A DNA stretch of 64,000 bases from Anarhynchus alexandrinus (Eukaryota > Chordata > Aves > Charadriiformes > Charadriidae). Below are positions 23,312-35,494 of the stretch, in pieces (the first letter of the stretch is position 1; each line of letters starts with the position of its first letter). Both the position numbers and the translations under genes were made by a program. The notes below the pieces were generated by a model, which was not told the origin of the DNA, did not search any database, and saw only the letters and a list, made by a program, of their open reading frames with translations. The stretch lies in assembly GCA_008711295.1 (NCBI GenBank), contig VUYV01000181.1, positions 1,306,413 to 1,370,412 on the forward strand. The letters are read 5' to 3'.

Positions 23312-25155
23312 TCCCTTGAAAAATGGGCCATACTTGTGCTCCACGGAGCCGCGTCTGTTCCTTTTGCTCCAGCAGCGGGTGCAGGGACCAGGAGGTTTGG
23401 TACCCGAGGCAGGGATGGTGGAGAGCTGCAGCGATTCCCGAGGTCCTGAGTTCTGGGTGTTCGTTCCCTAGGGCTCCTTTTTGCTCCGTGCAAGACACAT
23501 TCAGCATCTGGCTTTAAAACAGACCCCCCGGTCCAGCTTGTGCGAAGGCACCTGGTCCTAGATAAGTAACCGAGCTGCTCCTCTGTGGTCCCCAGCACAG
23601 ATTTATCCTTGGATTTATGGATTTATCATAGAATCAATGGTTTAGGGTTGGAAGGGACCTTGAAGATCATCTAGTCCAACCCCCCCTGCCATGGGCAGGG
23701 ACACCTCCCACCAGCCCAGGTTGCCCAAGACCACATCCAGCCTGGCCTTGAACACCTCCAGGGATGGGGCCTCAACAACCTCTCTGGGCATCCTTGGCCC
23801 ACTCCCACGAAAGAGGGGCAGGGCTGTTCCCAAGTTGCTGAAAGGACACTGGGGTGGAGGGATTTAATGATTTTTAGGCCAGATAGAGCTGACCGCAGCA
23901 TCTCCCCAGCCGTGCAGCACCCTGACCCCCCCGGCTGCCCTCCCTGTGCCTGGGCGAGCAGAATGCCGTGGGCTTCGGGAGTGATCTGGGCAAGGGGGGA
24001 CTCCTGGCAGCCCCCTGGGTGTGCTGTCGCTCTTCTTCCCATGGGATCTCCATGCATAGGAAGGTCCTTGTGATGGATAGCTTGGTATCATGATGCCCAG
24101 CAGTCTTGGCCAGGAGTAAGGGCTCTCCTGGGGCTGCGGTAGAAGCTGCTGTCCCCCTGCCCTGAGCTGGGACTCGTGGGTGGTGGCAGGTCACCATGAA
24201 GTGGGGAGAACTGCTGCATGCAGGGCAGGGATATGGTGCAGTGAACCATTTGGGGGACTGAGCTCTGCAGCATCGATGGGCAGAGCTGATGCTCGATGTC
24301 ATTCTGCTGAGGCGTGGGTCACCTTGCCCTGGGGAAGCCCAGAAAGCGTGCCCAGCATGGTGGGGTGGCCACCAAGGAGAAGAGTGGAAAGCTGGAGCTT
24401 GGTGCAGGTTCTTGACCTTCTCGTGGTGCTGTTAGTCTCGCTGTTTTCATCCTTGCACGTTTGCAGCTTGTGAGCATTGTGGGGTCCATTGGTCTGTACT
24501 AGTGCCACGTGTCCCCTCTCTGGTGTGAGGGTGGAAACTGCTTTGTGGCACAGGGTAACCGTTCGTGGAAGAGCGTAATGATGGAGTTGCTGGGTGGGGA
24601 GGATCTTTTGAGCTCAGTTGCGCTGTTAAAGACCATCACTGAGATGTGTGGGGAGGAGGAAAACAAGAGTGGAAAAGAGGAGTTGTGGGAAACTATCTTT
24701 AGATCCCCAAAACTTAGAGGTTCCATTCTGGCAAGACCCATCTGTGGTGGACACGCGGTGCTGCGGCAAATCTCCCCGGAGCAGCGCTGCCTGCTGCTGA
24801 CCCCCCCAGCCCTCCTCGCGGGGGCAGCACCCACGCTTTAAACAAACAAGGAGGGTATTTACCCCCCTTTGCAGACTGACCTCGGTCCTCAGTGTGCATT
24901 TACAGCCCAGGCAGGGACGCAGTGGCCGCGTGTGTAACTTAACTCACCCGGTGCTCTTGGGACAGGCTTTGCCTCGCCTCGTGCTATCCAGGGCTATCGC
25001 ATTAAATCGCCTGCTGCAATTGCTCGGCCGTCACATAGATTGTTATCTGGAGTGTCCTTTGGAAAGGGAGCCCTGAGCTGTCGCTGGGAATGTTAAAAGG
25101 ATAAATGTGTTTTGCACCTGGAGCAGCTTTTAGGGCTTGTAAGAGCCTGCAGCCT
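23312..25155. repeat. Direct duplication, copy 1 (1,844 bp), probably an assembly artefact
   Basis: Repeated at 25157-27015 with a constant offset of 1,845 up to an indel. It begins 'tcccttgaaaaatgggccat' and ends 'aagagcctgcagcct', where a single N breaks it off. Compared with copy 2 it lacks 15 bp and has about 11 substitutions (for example within 24173-24250 and 24810-24890), roughly 0.6% by hand. It carries one CR1 fragment and no exon. The boundary has no repeat element, target-site duplication or microhomology that would suggest a biological duplication. Confidence 0.93.
23625..23840 (-). mobile_element. CR1 LINE 3' fragment, antisense (duplication copy 1)
   Basis: The + strand shows the complement of a CR1 end: 'tcatagaatcaatggtttag', 'ggttggaagggaccttgaag', 'gatcatctagtccaaccccc', 'catgggcagggacacctccc' and 'ccttgaacacctccagggat'. 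The right edge fades after about 23830. It is present again at 25470-25685 because the whole segment is duplicated; probably only one real copy exists. Confidence 0.93.
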
Positions 25156-25156
25156 N
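25156..25156. other. Ambiguous base (N) at the junction of the duplicated segments
   Basis: A single N separates 'gagcctgcagcct' from 'tcccttgaaaaatggg'. Copy 1 stops here exactly where copy 2, at 27015, continues into 'gcaccgcctgcgcgc'. That is how two overlapping contigs or alleles look when joined end to end instead of merged. Confidence 0.95.
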
Positions 25157-27015
25157 TCCCTTGAAAAATGGGCCATACTTGTGCTCCACGGAGCCGCGTC
25201 TGTTCCTTTTGCTCCAGCAGCGGGTGCAGGGACCAGGAGGTTTGGTACCCGAGGCAGGGATGGTGGAGAGCTGCAGCGATTCCCGAGGTCCTGAGTTCTG
25301 GGTGTTCGTTCCCTAGGGCTCCTTTTTGCTCCGTGCAAGACACATTCAGCATCTGGCTTTAAAACAGACCCCCCGGTCCAGCTTGTGCGAAGGCACCTGG
25401 TCCTAGATAAGTAACCGAGCTGCTCCTCTGTGGTCCCCAGCACAGATTTATCCTTGGATTTATGGATTTATCATAGAATCAATGGTTTAGGGTTGGAAGG
25501 GACCTTGAAGATCATCTAGTCCAACCCCCCCTGCCATGGGCAGGGACACCTCCCACCAGCCCAGGTTGCCCAAGACCACATCCAGCCTGGCCTTGAACAC
25601 CTCCAGGGATGGGGCCTCAACAACCTCTCTGGGCATCCTTGGCCCACTCCCACGAAAGAGGGGCAGGGCTGTTCCCAAGTTGCTGAAAGGACACTGGGGT
25701 GGAGGGATTTAATGATTTTTAGGCCAGATAGAGCTGACCGCAGCATCTCCCCAGCCGTGCAGCACCCTGACCCCCCCGGCTGCCCTCCCTGTGCCTGGGC
25801 GAGCAGAATGCCGTGGGCTTCGGGAGTGATCTGGGCAAGGGGGGACTCCTGGCAGCCCCCTGGGTGTGCTGTCGCTCTTCTTCCCATGGGATCTCCATGC
25901 ATAGGAAGGTCCTTGTGATGGATAGCTTGGTATCATGATGCCCAGCAGTCTTGGCCAGGAGTAAGGGCTCTCCTGGGGCTGCGGTAGAAGCTGCTGTCCC
26001 CCTGCCCTGAGCTGGTACTCGTGGGTGGTGGCAGGTCACCGTGAAGTGGGGAGAACTGCTGCGTGCAGGGCAGGGATATGGTGCAGTGAAGCATTTGGGG
26101 GACTGAGCTCTGCAGCATCGATGGGCAGAGCTGATGCTCGATGTCATTCTGCTGAGGCGTGGGTCACCTTGCCCTGGGGAAGCCCAGAAAGCGTGCCCAG
26201 CATGGTGGGGTGGCCACCAAGGAGAAGAGTGGAAAGCTGGAGCTTGGTGCAGGTTCTTGACCTTCTCGTGGTGCTGTTAGTCTCGCTGTTTTCATCCTTG
26301 CACGTTTGCAGCTTGTGAGCATTGTGGGGTCCATTGGTCTGTACTAGTGCCACGTGTCCCCTCTCTGGTGTGAGGGTGGAAACTGCTTTGTGGCACAGGG
26401 TAACCGTTCGTGGAAGAGCGTAATGATGGAGTTGCTGGGTGGGGAGGATCTTTTGAGCTCAGTTGCGCTGTTAAAGACCATCACTGAGATGTGTGGGGAG
26501 GAGGAAAACAAGAGTGGAAAAGAGGAGTTGTGGGAAACTATCTTTAGATCCCCAAAACTTAGAGGTTCCATTCTGGCAAGACCCATCTGTGGTGGACACG
26601 CGGTGCTGCAGCTCAGGGCGCTGCGGCAAATCTCCCCGGAGCAGCGCTGCCTGCTGCTGACCCCTCCAGCCCTCCTCGTGGGGGCAGCACCCACGCTTTA
26701 AACACCCAAGGAGTGTATTTACCCCCCTTTGCAGACTGACCTTGGTCCACAGTGTGCATTTACAGCCCAGGCAGGGACGCAGTGGCCGCGTGTGTAACTT
26801 AACTCACCCGGTGCTCTTGGGACAGGCTTTGCCTCGCCTCGTGCTATCCAGGGCTATCGCATTAAATCGCCTGCTGCAATTGCTCGGCCGTCACATAGAT
26901 TGTTATCTGGAGTGTCCTTTGGAAAGGGAGCCCTGAGCTGTCGCTGGGAATGTTAAAAGGATAAATGTGTTTTGCACCTGGAGCAGCTTTTAGGGCTTGT
27001 AAGAGCCTGCAGCCT
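25157..27015. repeat. Direct duplication, copy 2 (1,859 bp)
   Basis: Matches 23312-25155 over its whole length. Differences are about 11 substitutions and an extra 15 bp at 26610-26624 ('agctcagggcgctgc'), itself an imperfect repeat of the adjacent 'gtgctgc'. The segment 26860-26940 (with 'gcattaaatcgcctgctgca') is AT-richer. Its 3' edge runs without a gap into single-copy sequence at 27016, so this copy probably represents the continuous haplotype. Confidence 0.93.
25470..25685 (-). mobile_element. CR1 LINE 3' fragment, antisense (duplication copy 2)
   Basis: The same element as at 23625-23840, shifted by 1,845 bp and apparently identical by eye. It is in the same orientation and has the same flanks. 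It should be counted once if the duplication is an assembly artefact. Confidence 0.93.
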
Positions 27016-28589
27016 GCACCGCCTGCGCGCTCTGCCTCTTTTCCGGCCTCCTGAGCATCCCCGAGGGGCCAGAAGGGACCAGCGTGTCTGCTTTGGCACG
27101 GCCAAGCCCTGCTGGTGGCTGGAGGTGGCTCAGGTCCTCGCCTGTGCCCTGGGAGGAGTTTGGGAGAGAGGGGCTGTGGTGGGAGCAGGACTCGGTAGGG
27201 CAGCGGGTGTGCTGCTGCTTGGAACGGGGATGCAGGAGGGGGAGCGGAGCCCTGGGTCTCGTGTTCTTAATTGTTTCCTTGCATGTACTGACCCTGGCCC
27301 CATTTGGGCTCCTGAGGTCCTGTTTGTGTCCTGGAGCCCGTCCCAGCCCTCTGCTGAGGCTGGCAGGCGGGAAGAACTTGTTTGCAAGACTCCTTGATGG
27401 AAAACAGTTGCCTGCCTCGGAGAGAGGGTTTCCTCCGTTTGGCCGGGCAGTGCCGGCTGTCCCCTCCGCGGCATCGCAGATCCCGGGCCTGGGTGTGTGG
27501 GTTAGCCCTGCAGGGTCATCTGCCCCTGGGAAATCCCCGCCGGCGTGGAAAGCCTGGCCACGAAAGCGCAGGGAAGGCCGGGATGGGGCTGTGCAGCAGG
27601 AGGGGGTGGAGGAGGACCATGTCTCTTTGGCCTCAAGCGAAGCTCTTGGAGAACAGCATCCAGGTGTTGCTCGGGGTGGTGGCCAGCAAGGACCTAAGGA
27701 GCTTCCTCGTCCTCTGTGGTACCACTCTGCTGTGGTGGCATGTGGGGCACTGACTTCACCGGGTCTTTCATCTGGGTGCTCTCCAGCCATGGACTGGAAG
27801 GTGTCCTTCACCTTGGTGTTTCGCACGTTGGCTGGGTGTCCCAGGCTCCCTGACACGGGGGCTTGGACAAGGACCGTGCAGGCATGGACCAGAAAGGTTG
27901 AACCGAGTTTCCAGTGCTCCATCTATACAACATACCATGGATGCTGGTCTTTTTTTGGCTTCCTTTGTCCCGTGGGAAATTACTCTTTTGTGATGAGAGC
28001 CTGAAAGGAGGTCGGATGCTGAGGACATCAGCTGAGCGCCTGGGGACCGAGAGGTTCTTTTTGTTCGGAGTAAGAGGAGGATTAGAAAGACAGAGGAGCC
28101 CGTGCAGATCTGCAGATCTGCGCTGCCTCTCGAATGGACGCTTCTCTCTACCCGGGGGCTTTCTCCTCGCCTCACCGCCTGCCTTCACCTTGCCACCCAG
28201 GCAAGCTTCTCCGGGAACATACGGCTGTATCTTCATCTCCCATTCATGCTTTTCCCCTCAGGCGAAGCTGTTTCTTCTGCAGGAGGCCAGACCTCCTCTG
28301 AAGACGGGAGCACTGCACGGGCTGGGCTTAATTTAGTGTAGATGTGCACTTGTAAACTCAGCCCAGCCGGCGGGACGGGCGCCGCGTCGCATCGGGGTGA
28401 GCGGCGATGGAGCTGGGTGGGAGGTGGTTTTGCTCCCTCCCAGAAGCTAAAAACAAACTGTTGGGGATTGTGCGTGTGCATTGGGAGGGGGGAGAGCAAA
28501 GCAACGCTCAGTACTCACCGTCTGCATCAGGAGCAGCAAATAAGGAGCTGAAAGGTGCTTGGGGAGCCGAAAGGTGTGGGTAGAAGGGC

Positions 28590-28830
28590 TTTATTAGCTC
28601 CATTTGAAATATTTCATCTCGATTCCCATTTAGCTGTGGAATCTAACTTTATTTTAGCTTTAAATTTAGATTTTCAAAACAGGCCTGTCAAATTAGTAAA
28701 AGGAAATTTGATTAGAAAACGGCAGCGGGATTGAGGTCTTTGTTTTTTCTCTGTGCGTGATTTGGCTTGGAGATCGCTCTTAACCAAAAATACCCTATTG
28801 GAAAGTGGATTTTAGCTAATCAACACTTTC
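28590..28830 (+). promoter_or_regulatory. Candidate conserved non-coding element, AT-rich
   Basis: A 240-bp AT-rich island with 'ctttattagctccatttgaa', 'tttagctttaaatttagatt', 'ggaaatttgattagaaaacg' and 'gattttagctaatcaacact'. Several ATTA/TAAT cores occur. No repeat signature and no ORF. Composition and complexity fit a vertebrate enhancer; no direct proof. Confidence 0.33.
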
Positions 28831-29384
28831 CAACTGGGGAAAAAGAATAGAGCAGAGCTGGAAAATTCCTGCCACTGGCTCCTCAGCCAGCGGCCACCCC
28901 TCGGCAGGGACTGGGAGGGTTGGGTTGGTGGGTCAGGGCTGGGGATGATTCAGGGACCGGAGGGAACGAGGAATGCAGAAGAGGGTGGGACGGCTTTGTG
29001 TCTTCCCTTGTCCTCTCCTGCTCACTGCTGTCCCCATGTCGGGGTTCAACTGTTTGAACTCCCTGAGGACGCGGGTGGCCAAGCCCAGAGCCATGGGGCT
29101 CATGCCGCAATGGATGCTGCGGTGGGGGGCAGAGGGCTGGGAGGGGGTAACGGGGGTCTGGCTGGCTCCGAAGCAGCCATCCTTGCCCCAGTCCCTGCCT
29201 GCTGGCGGGCACGGTGCCGCCTGCCATCGGTGGCTGGATTCACTCTGTGATCACTCACAGATGCTGCAATTACGCCGGTGACACCGTGTCAGAAACCTCA
29301 CGGCAGCATCGGTGTGCACAGGGGGATGGGAGGGGGTTATTAGCCCGTTATTATCCATTTACCCAGATATCCTGGCTAATCAGC

Positions 29385-29480
29385 TTTCAGATGGGGAGAA
29401 TTAATTGGTTTCATTTGGAGCACCAGGCACATTTAATTGAAATGAATTCTCTCCCGTTTCCAAACGGGCACTTTCTCGGC
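29385..29480 (+). promoter_or_regulatory. Small AT-rich candidate regulatory block
   Basis: Contains 'ggagaattaattggtttcat' and 'acatttaattgaaatgaatt', with two TAATT cores about 35 bp apart, then 'ctcccgtttccaaacgggca', an imperfect palindrome. GC-rich DNA on both sides. Confidence 0.25.
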
Positions 29481-31309
29481 TGCCATGGGATGGGGAGGGG
29501 TCTGCAGCGTTCCCGTCGCGGACCCTCACGGCGCGGTGCGGCTGCAGTGAACCGACTGTAAGAGCTGTGCCCTTCACCCCTCTCTCCATCTGGGAAGGAG
29601 CTTTCATTTTTCCACGCACACGACCTTCTCGGATGTGCTCCAAACCCTCTGCTTATAGCAAGGCTGGGGAACGCACCTCCCACATTGTCTCAATCCCCCT
29701 AAATTTGTAGAGCGTTGTGTACGGGGGAGCTTGGCAGGTCATCTTGGTGGCACACGGGTGGCATAGCTGTGATTCATGCTGCTTTCTGTGGGCAAGAGGG
29801 GGGATGGAGTCAGAAGAGGAGGGTCCCCAGGGCTGGGTGGGCATCAGGATGCTCGGCGCTGTTGCCAGCAGGGTCAACTTTTTGGAATATAACCACTTTT
29901 TATACTTCTGTTGCTGCTTTACTCTGCTCTAGGTCTCACCCAGGCTTTGCTGCAGCACTGGACAGGCTGCTGAGCTGGGCCCCCAAATTGGGGGAGGGCT
30001 GAGCAGTGCCCTGCAGCCCTGGCAGAGGCGGAAGGGGTGGCAGCCGGTGACCTGTCCTGCAGGGGATGGCATCAATCCTGCCAGCGAGGATGCAGGGAGA
30101 GAAAATCCAGCACCCTGCCCCAAACCCTTCTGCCCCTCTGAGCCATTGCTGCTGCTGCCCCCCGCTCTGGTGCCAGCTCCTCTTAATTAAAGGCTGGCTC
30201 GTCACTGCAGGAACGCGGCTGTAATTAGCGCTGGGCTCAAGGACTGCTCCTCGCTCTGTGAGAGCGCAAGTGAAAGCTCGTGGCTCTGCAGAAGGTCCCT
30301 TGGGACAGCAGGGACGCAGCTCTGAGCCCTGTACTGGGGGGGGTGGTGCAGCTGGGTGGTCCCCGGGGAGTCCCTTCAGGTCCTCTCTTCCCAAGTCCTC
30401 CTCCAGCAAGGGTGAGGGGTAGCTTGGTGGTGGACTCGGGGGAATAAGTCATAGGCTTTAAATTCATGCTGTTGAGGAAGGCTGGGCTGGAATGTCCTAA
30501 ATCACTGGTTCTTCCTCAAAACGCTCAGGGAAATGTCCCTATGGAAGTGCCAGCATCTCCGTACCTGTCCAGAGTCTCCCTCCTGCAGCATCCTCCAGGG
30601 GAGGGGGGTAGGTAGGAGCCCTGGTTTCTTCGCCCTTTGCTCTGCTCCCATCACCTTGGATGTCCTCTATCCATACAGGGATAAAAAAAAAGAGGGATTT
30701 GAATTGGAGGTGCCTCCAGCTGCTTTGGGATGGGGACTGTCCCCGGGGTGTGCCGAGCTCTCCAGAGCTGAGGCTGCTCCCGCTGCCCCCCGGGGGTGCC
30801 GAGAGCCGCTCGGCACATGCAAACTCGGCTTTTCCCCTCCCGGGCCAGCAGCGGGATGGATGCCCTGCGCTCCCTGCGTGCAGCTCTGCCTCCCCAGCAA
30901 GGGGGTCGCTGGCCTCGTCCCCTTCACAGCGCTCTTGAAAACGAGCAAGCAAAGCAAAAGCGGTGGGTTCCCATCATATATATGGGAATGTATGTGTATT
31001 CTCAGCTTTTGATCAGTACAGTGAGAGGGTTGGGCGCACGGGTAGCAGGGATTCGACCAGACGGCGTAGCGTGGCCCAACGGGCCATGAAGGAAAAAGGT
31101 TTCTGTGGACGGGCGGGTGTGTGAAGCAGTGAGCGTGGGAACTGTACGACGGGACAGCCCCTGGCCCCGTGGGTTTGCTTTTCCACTGTGCCGAACCCCG
31201 ACGTCATTTGGAGGTGTCGCACCAAGGGCTGGGGAAGGGGAACGCTGTGTTCTTGGGCGGAAAGGCAAAAAAGCCCTGAAACACCTGATAAATTTTATGT
31301 ATGTATAAA

Positions 31310-31375
31310 GTCCTGGTGAAGTTAATGGGAGTTAAGTGTATGGTTAAGTGCTGTACTTAACCAGGCTCTTAATAA
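31310..31375. mobile_element. Degraded MITE-like palindromic repeat, copy a
   Basis: The stretch 'gtgaagttaatgggagttaa' followed by 'gtgtatggttaagtgctgta' resembles the better copy at 35985-36100 (shared 'gttaagcgtgtggttaagca' theme). It also resembles an abundant amniote palindromic element built from 'gcttaa...ttaagc' words around 'gacttcaatggga' (from memory; I do not assign a family name). Confidence 0.35.
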
Positions 31376-32289
31376 CCCGGTGGGAACAGCTGTGACGTTT
31401 TGGGGAAAGAAAAAGGGTTTGTGAACTTGCTGAGCTCTCTGATCTTTTGTTTAAATGAAAGTGGCGGATTTGCCTGCGCTGTGATGCAGGGGGAGGGGGG
31501 GGGCAGTGCATTTCTCAAATTGCGTATGTGTAAATGGATAAAACTTTCTTTTTCCACTGGTGTGCGATGCCGCAGGTCCCAGCGGGGGCCCTTCTCCGGG
31601 GTACGGGGGGGCTGCGGTGCGTGTCTCCGGTAGCGCGAGTGCCGGTGCCAGAATTGCAGAGCACCGTCGGATGCCGAACGCGACGCAGACACGTGCACGG
31701 AGCTTTTGTGCCCGTTACTGTGGTTGAGCGCCCTCCCTCTCCCCCTGGAAAGCGGTGGTTTGTGCTGCTGCTTTTCAGAAAGACGTTCATTATGCTGAAA
31801 TATTTGCACTTTAAATATGGTAAGGCATATTTCTTTTTTTTTTTTTTTGACACAATAGGCTGGATGGTTCCCAAAGCAGCTGCCAGAGAGGGGCTCAGTA
31901 ACAAACCTTTAAAAAAAAAAAAAAACCCAATCCCCACAACAACAAAAAGAGCTCTTTCCCTCCATTCCTGCCTGCACAGTAGCACCTTCGCCTCCTCGCT
32001 CCATAAATTGTTTTCGGATGTCCATAAATAAACTCTAAACCCCTTTTCCAGTCCCTCGCATGTCTTCACCCTGCGTAGAGCAGCACACGCCAACGCAGAG
32101 GAGACCCGATCCATCAACGGGGCTTGGAGGTGTTGGGCTACTCCAAGAAATCCCTATTCCTTAAGGCTGCGGTAAATTTTTTTCTCCGTGCTTTGCCACC
32201 TTTCCTGGACAACTGTCCAAGATCTGGCAGCCCCCAGAAGCTGGCTGGTTAATTGAGCAGAAAGGATGTTGTACGCTGTCGCTCACCAG

Positions 32290-32620
32290 CACTTGGAAGC
32301 TGGAGGCACAATGTGAATTGTGTTCGTGTTCCCTCATCCGGAGATGTGTATCTCTTATTAGATTAATTTTTTTTAAATATATGCAGAATATACAGTGGGA
32401 ACAGCATTAATTCGCACTAATGGTTGTGAGATCTACTGAGAATTAACTGCATTTTTTTGTAAATTAGCGAGGAAGCGGATAAACACAATTATTAAAAAAA
32501 CAAGAAAGGTACTTTTGCAACAGCAGTACATGTTACTCGTTTATCTGACAAGTGTTCTTTACTTTTAATTATATTTCATCATTTGCTAGCGAATGCTCTG
32601 CTGGTAGATATTGTAATAAC
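32290..32620 (+). promoter_or_regulatory. AT-rich block, candidate conserved element
   Basis: AT-rich and complex: 'ctcttattagattaattttt', 'gggaacagcattaattcgca', 'ctactgagaattaactgcat' and 'cggataaacacaattattaa' (forkhead-like ATAAACA). No coding frame. Distinct from the CR1-rich DNA that follows at 32812. Confidence 0.28.
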
Positions 32621-32811
32621 CCCGGTAATTTCAGACCGCGCTTTAGCATTTGTTCAGCCTTTGTTTGGAAGGGGTGTACCGCAGTGGCTGGGATTTCGGG
32701 GGGCTCTGGAGTAATTGCTACCGGAGCCTGCAGTGGCTCCTGGGTGCCGCAGAGATGAGCCGTGTCCACGTGTTCTGGGAGATGCTCTCACCCGCTCCCT
32801 GCCCAAACAAA

Positions 32812-33320
32812 GCAAAACTGTGTTCAGTTTTAGGCCCCTCATTACAGAAGACATTTTGGCGCTGGAGTGTGTCCAGAGAAGGGCAACGGAGCTGGTGAGG
32901 GGTCTGGAGGAACAGGTCTTATGGGGAGCGGCTGAGGGACCTGGGGGTGTTCAGCCTGGAGAAACGGAGGTTGAGGGGAGACCTTCTCACTCTCTACAGC
33001 TCCCTGAAAGGAGGGTGTAGAGAGGGGGGTCGGTCTCTGCTCCCAAGGAACAGGCGATAGGACAAGAGGGAACAGCCTCAAGTTGCGCCAGCGCAGGTTT
33101 AGATTGGGTATTAGGGAAACTTCTTCACTGAAAGGGTTGTCAAGCACTGGAACAGGCTGCCCGGGGAAGTGATGGAGTCGCCATCCCTGGAGGGATTTAA
33201 AAGACCTATAGAGTGGTGCTGAGGGACATGGTTTAGTGGTGGACTTGGTGGTGTTAGGTTGATGGTTAGAGTTGATGATCTTCAAGGTCCCTTCCAACCT
33301 AGACGATTCTGTGATTCTAT
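32812..33320 (+). mobile_element. CR1 LINE 3' fragment (~500 bp), sense
   Basis: The longest CR1 piece here. It starts around 'aactgtgttcagttttaggc', passes 'gtgtccagagaagggcaacg', 'gttcagcctggagaaacgga', 'gataggacaagagggaacag' and 'gcactggaacaggctgcccg', and ends 'cgattctgtgattctat'. It covers the end of ORF2 plus the 3' UTR but has frameshifts and stops. The subfamily differs from the copies at 10608, 17480 and 38341 (different UTR wording: 'gttgatggttagagttgatg'). Confidence 0.95.
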
Positions 33321-33636
33321 AAGCACAAGGTGGGAGCAATGGTAGGACCCACACTGCGTTCTGGGGAGGGCACTGAGCAGTGGAGGTACTGAGGTTTGTG
33401 GGTGGTTGGTCAGGGGGTCTGAAATCAGCCTGGGGTTGAGGCAAAGGCTCCTCTAAGATGTGCAGCTTCTATGAGTTTTATCCCTTTTTTTAATTAGCGC
33501 ATTTAGCTGCGTCCCTCCTGCGTTGTGCCACCTCTACGCACCTTTTGCTGTGACTGCTACCAGTGCTGCTCTGTCCATGGGGGCCAACTGACCAGCAGGT
33601 TGGCTTCTCCATCAGATGCTAAAATGGATATTCTGC

Positions 33637-33762
33637 ATCAAGGCCAGGTTGGACAGGGCTTTGGGCAACCTGGTCTAGTGGGAGGTGTCCCTGCCCATGG
33701 CAGGAGGGGTGGAACTAGGTGATCCTTAAGGTCCCTTCCAACCTAAGCTATTCTATGATTCT
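33637..33762 (+). mobile_element. Short CR1 3' end, sense
   Basis: 'atcaaggccaggttggacag', 'ggcaacctggtctagtggga', 'gtgatccttaaggtcccttc' and the terminal 'gctattctatgattctt' at about 33748-33764. Only the last ~125 bp of the element is present, followed by a T-run. Confidence 0.93.
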
Positions 33763-34959
33763 TTTTTTTTTCTGGTGGAGAAGATGCCAGCTCGGGCAGA
33801 AGCTGTGAAGGTGTTTATGACCTCTGCTGGGTAGTGGGTGAACATGATAAAAATGGCTCCAGAAAAGCACAGAGTGATGTGGCTCGGCCAGCACAGCCAA
33901 GGGCATTGTGCCAGATGCTCTGCCCTGGGATAGGGCATCTGCACAGGCAGAGCTTTGCCCACAGCTCAGGGCAGGAAAGTCCGGAAAAACCCCATGGGAT
34001 GTTCCTGTAGGCAACACTGTCCCTGAAACGGGAGGAGTGAAGTGCGGAGCAAGGCGGGTTCGGGCTCCCGTGGGACCGGCTGTCCCTGCGCAGGCTTGCG
34101 CGGGTGCAAGGTGCAAATCTGCAGGTCTGTTGGAGGGGTCTGATTAAGAGGATCCCCCAAGTGACCATCTTGGGAAGCTCTGGAGGGAGGAGAGGTGCAG
34201 CAGGGACATACTCCCTACTAGCATCAGGCAAAGCAGGCATGGTTAAGCTACGGTTACTGGCGATTTCAGTGAAACCAAACCAAAACTGAGCCTTGGAGAA
34301 CTTCATTGCTCTTCTCTTTCACCGGGGAAGGCCACACAGAGTCTCTTTGGTGGTCCTCCATGGTATTGAGTGGATTCCCACTTGCTCTTCCCCTGGCAGA
34401 GGCTGTCTTTGCTGGGATGCAGCCGCAGGGCAGCTCCACCGGCTGTTGAGATGCTCCTTGCCCGAGCCTGGTCCCCGCGGGCGGTCGCGGTTCGGGCTCT
34501 GCTCTGAAGACGGTGCAGAGGGGGACATTGCACTGGGTGGTGGCTCTGCGCTTGCTGGCTTTGAGGGACGTGCCTTTCGCCCCGTGGGTAATGGCAAGGT
34601 GCGTTGTGTGTCGGCACAACCCTGGGCGCCCACAACCCCTGGCAGCCCTTGCTGCGAGACCTCTTGTGTGCCGGAGAGACTTACTGGGGGTGGGGTGAAT
34701 TATTTTATTTAAAAGCAAAATTGGCTGTTATTAATTCAAGTGGATTTTTTTTGCCCTAAAATGCATTTCGGGTCCCGGGTGTAAATGAGCCAAGCAGGAG
34801 GAACGTGTGGAGGTGTCTCTGGCGGGCTCGGCGGGGAGGAGGGATGGGGCTCGGTAGCTGAAACTCCTTCGGGGGGGGGAGAAAAAAGAAAAAGAAAGGA
34901 AAAAAAAAAAAAGGCGCTTTTGTTTTTGGTGTCAGCTTTGCACTCCGGCAGCCTGCCCG

Positions 34960-35480
34960 CATTAGGGAAACATGAGCGCGAGCGCACGAGACCTTATGCA
35001 TTTTAAAATCTTCCCCCTCTGAGGGCAGGCTCCGGGTTAGCGGGTCAGCCGGTTTAGGTGAACCATTTAGCGCGCATTAAAATCACAATTTATGCAATCT
35101 GCGCTCCGGCTTTAAAAAGAGCTGGCAATCAGGTGCTTAATAAAATCACCTCCAGCCCTCCTCTTTCAGTTCACTGCAAATAAATGCCTTTTTTTTTTTT
35201 TTACATCATAAAAATGGATTAGGAGCCGTTTTGAATTGTTATCCTAGCGAGATGTGCAGCGCGGGATACGCAGGCATGTTGGGTGCAATTGAGGTTTGTG
35301 TGTTTTGGTGCTCGTGTACAGCCGGTGCCTGGGAGACCATTCAAATAAACATTTACTGGAACATCACATCGCGCGTCTGAACGGCGCAGAAAAGGCTGAT
35401 TGGCAGGTTCACTCCTCCTTTTTGTTTTCCGTTCTTGGATGAAACAGCGAAACAAAATTTAGCGTGGCTTAAAAAAAAAT
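34960..35480 (+). promoter_or_regulatory. Candidate conserved non-coding element cluster
   Basis: Complex sequence mixing AT-rich words and intact CpGs: 'tttagcgcgcattaaaatca', 'caatttatgcaatctgcgct', 'ggtgcttaataaaatcacct' and 'cattcaaataaacatttact' (forkhead-like). There is no repeat signature and no frame over 80 codons. Retained CpGs in an AT-rich context suggest constraint or low methylation. This is one of the two best enhancer candidates in the window by eye. Confidence 0.38.
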
Positions 35481-35494
35481 AAATAAAATTATAT

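Noticed and set aside
26990..28004. Overlapping ~300-codon ORFs on both strands
   Set aside because: Long frames on both strands over the same bases reflect high GC and few stops. No family motif, splice signals or codon bias; the region is within an intron.
31832..31940. Processed pseudogene ending in a poly-A tract
   Set aside because: A T-run and an A-run bracket about 60 bp of sequence with no similarity to a known mRNA and no long frame; simple repeats suffice.
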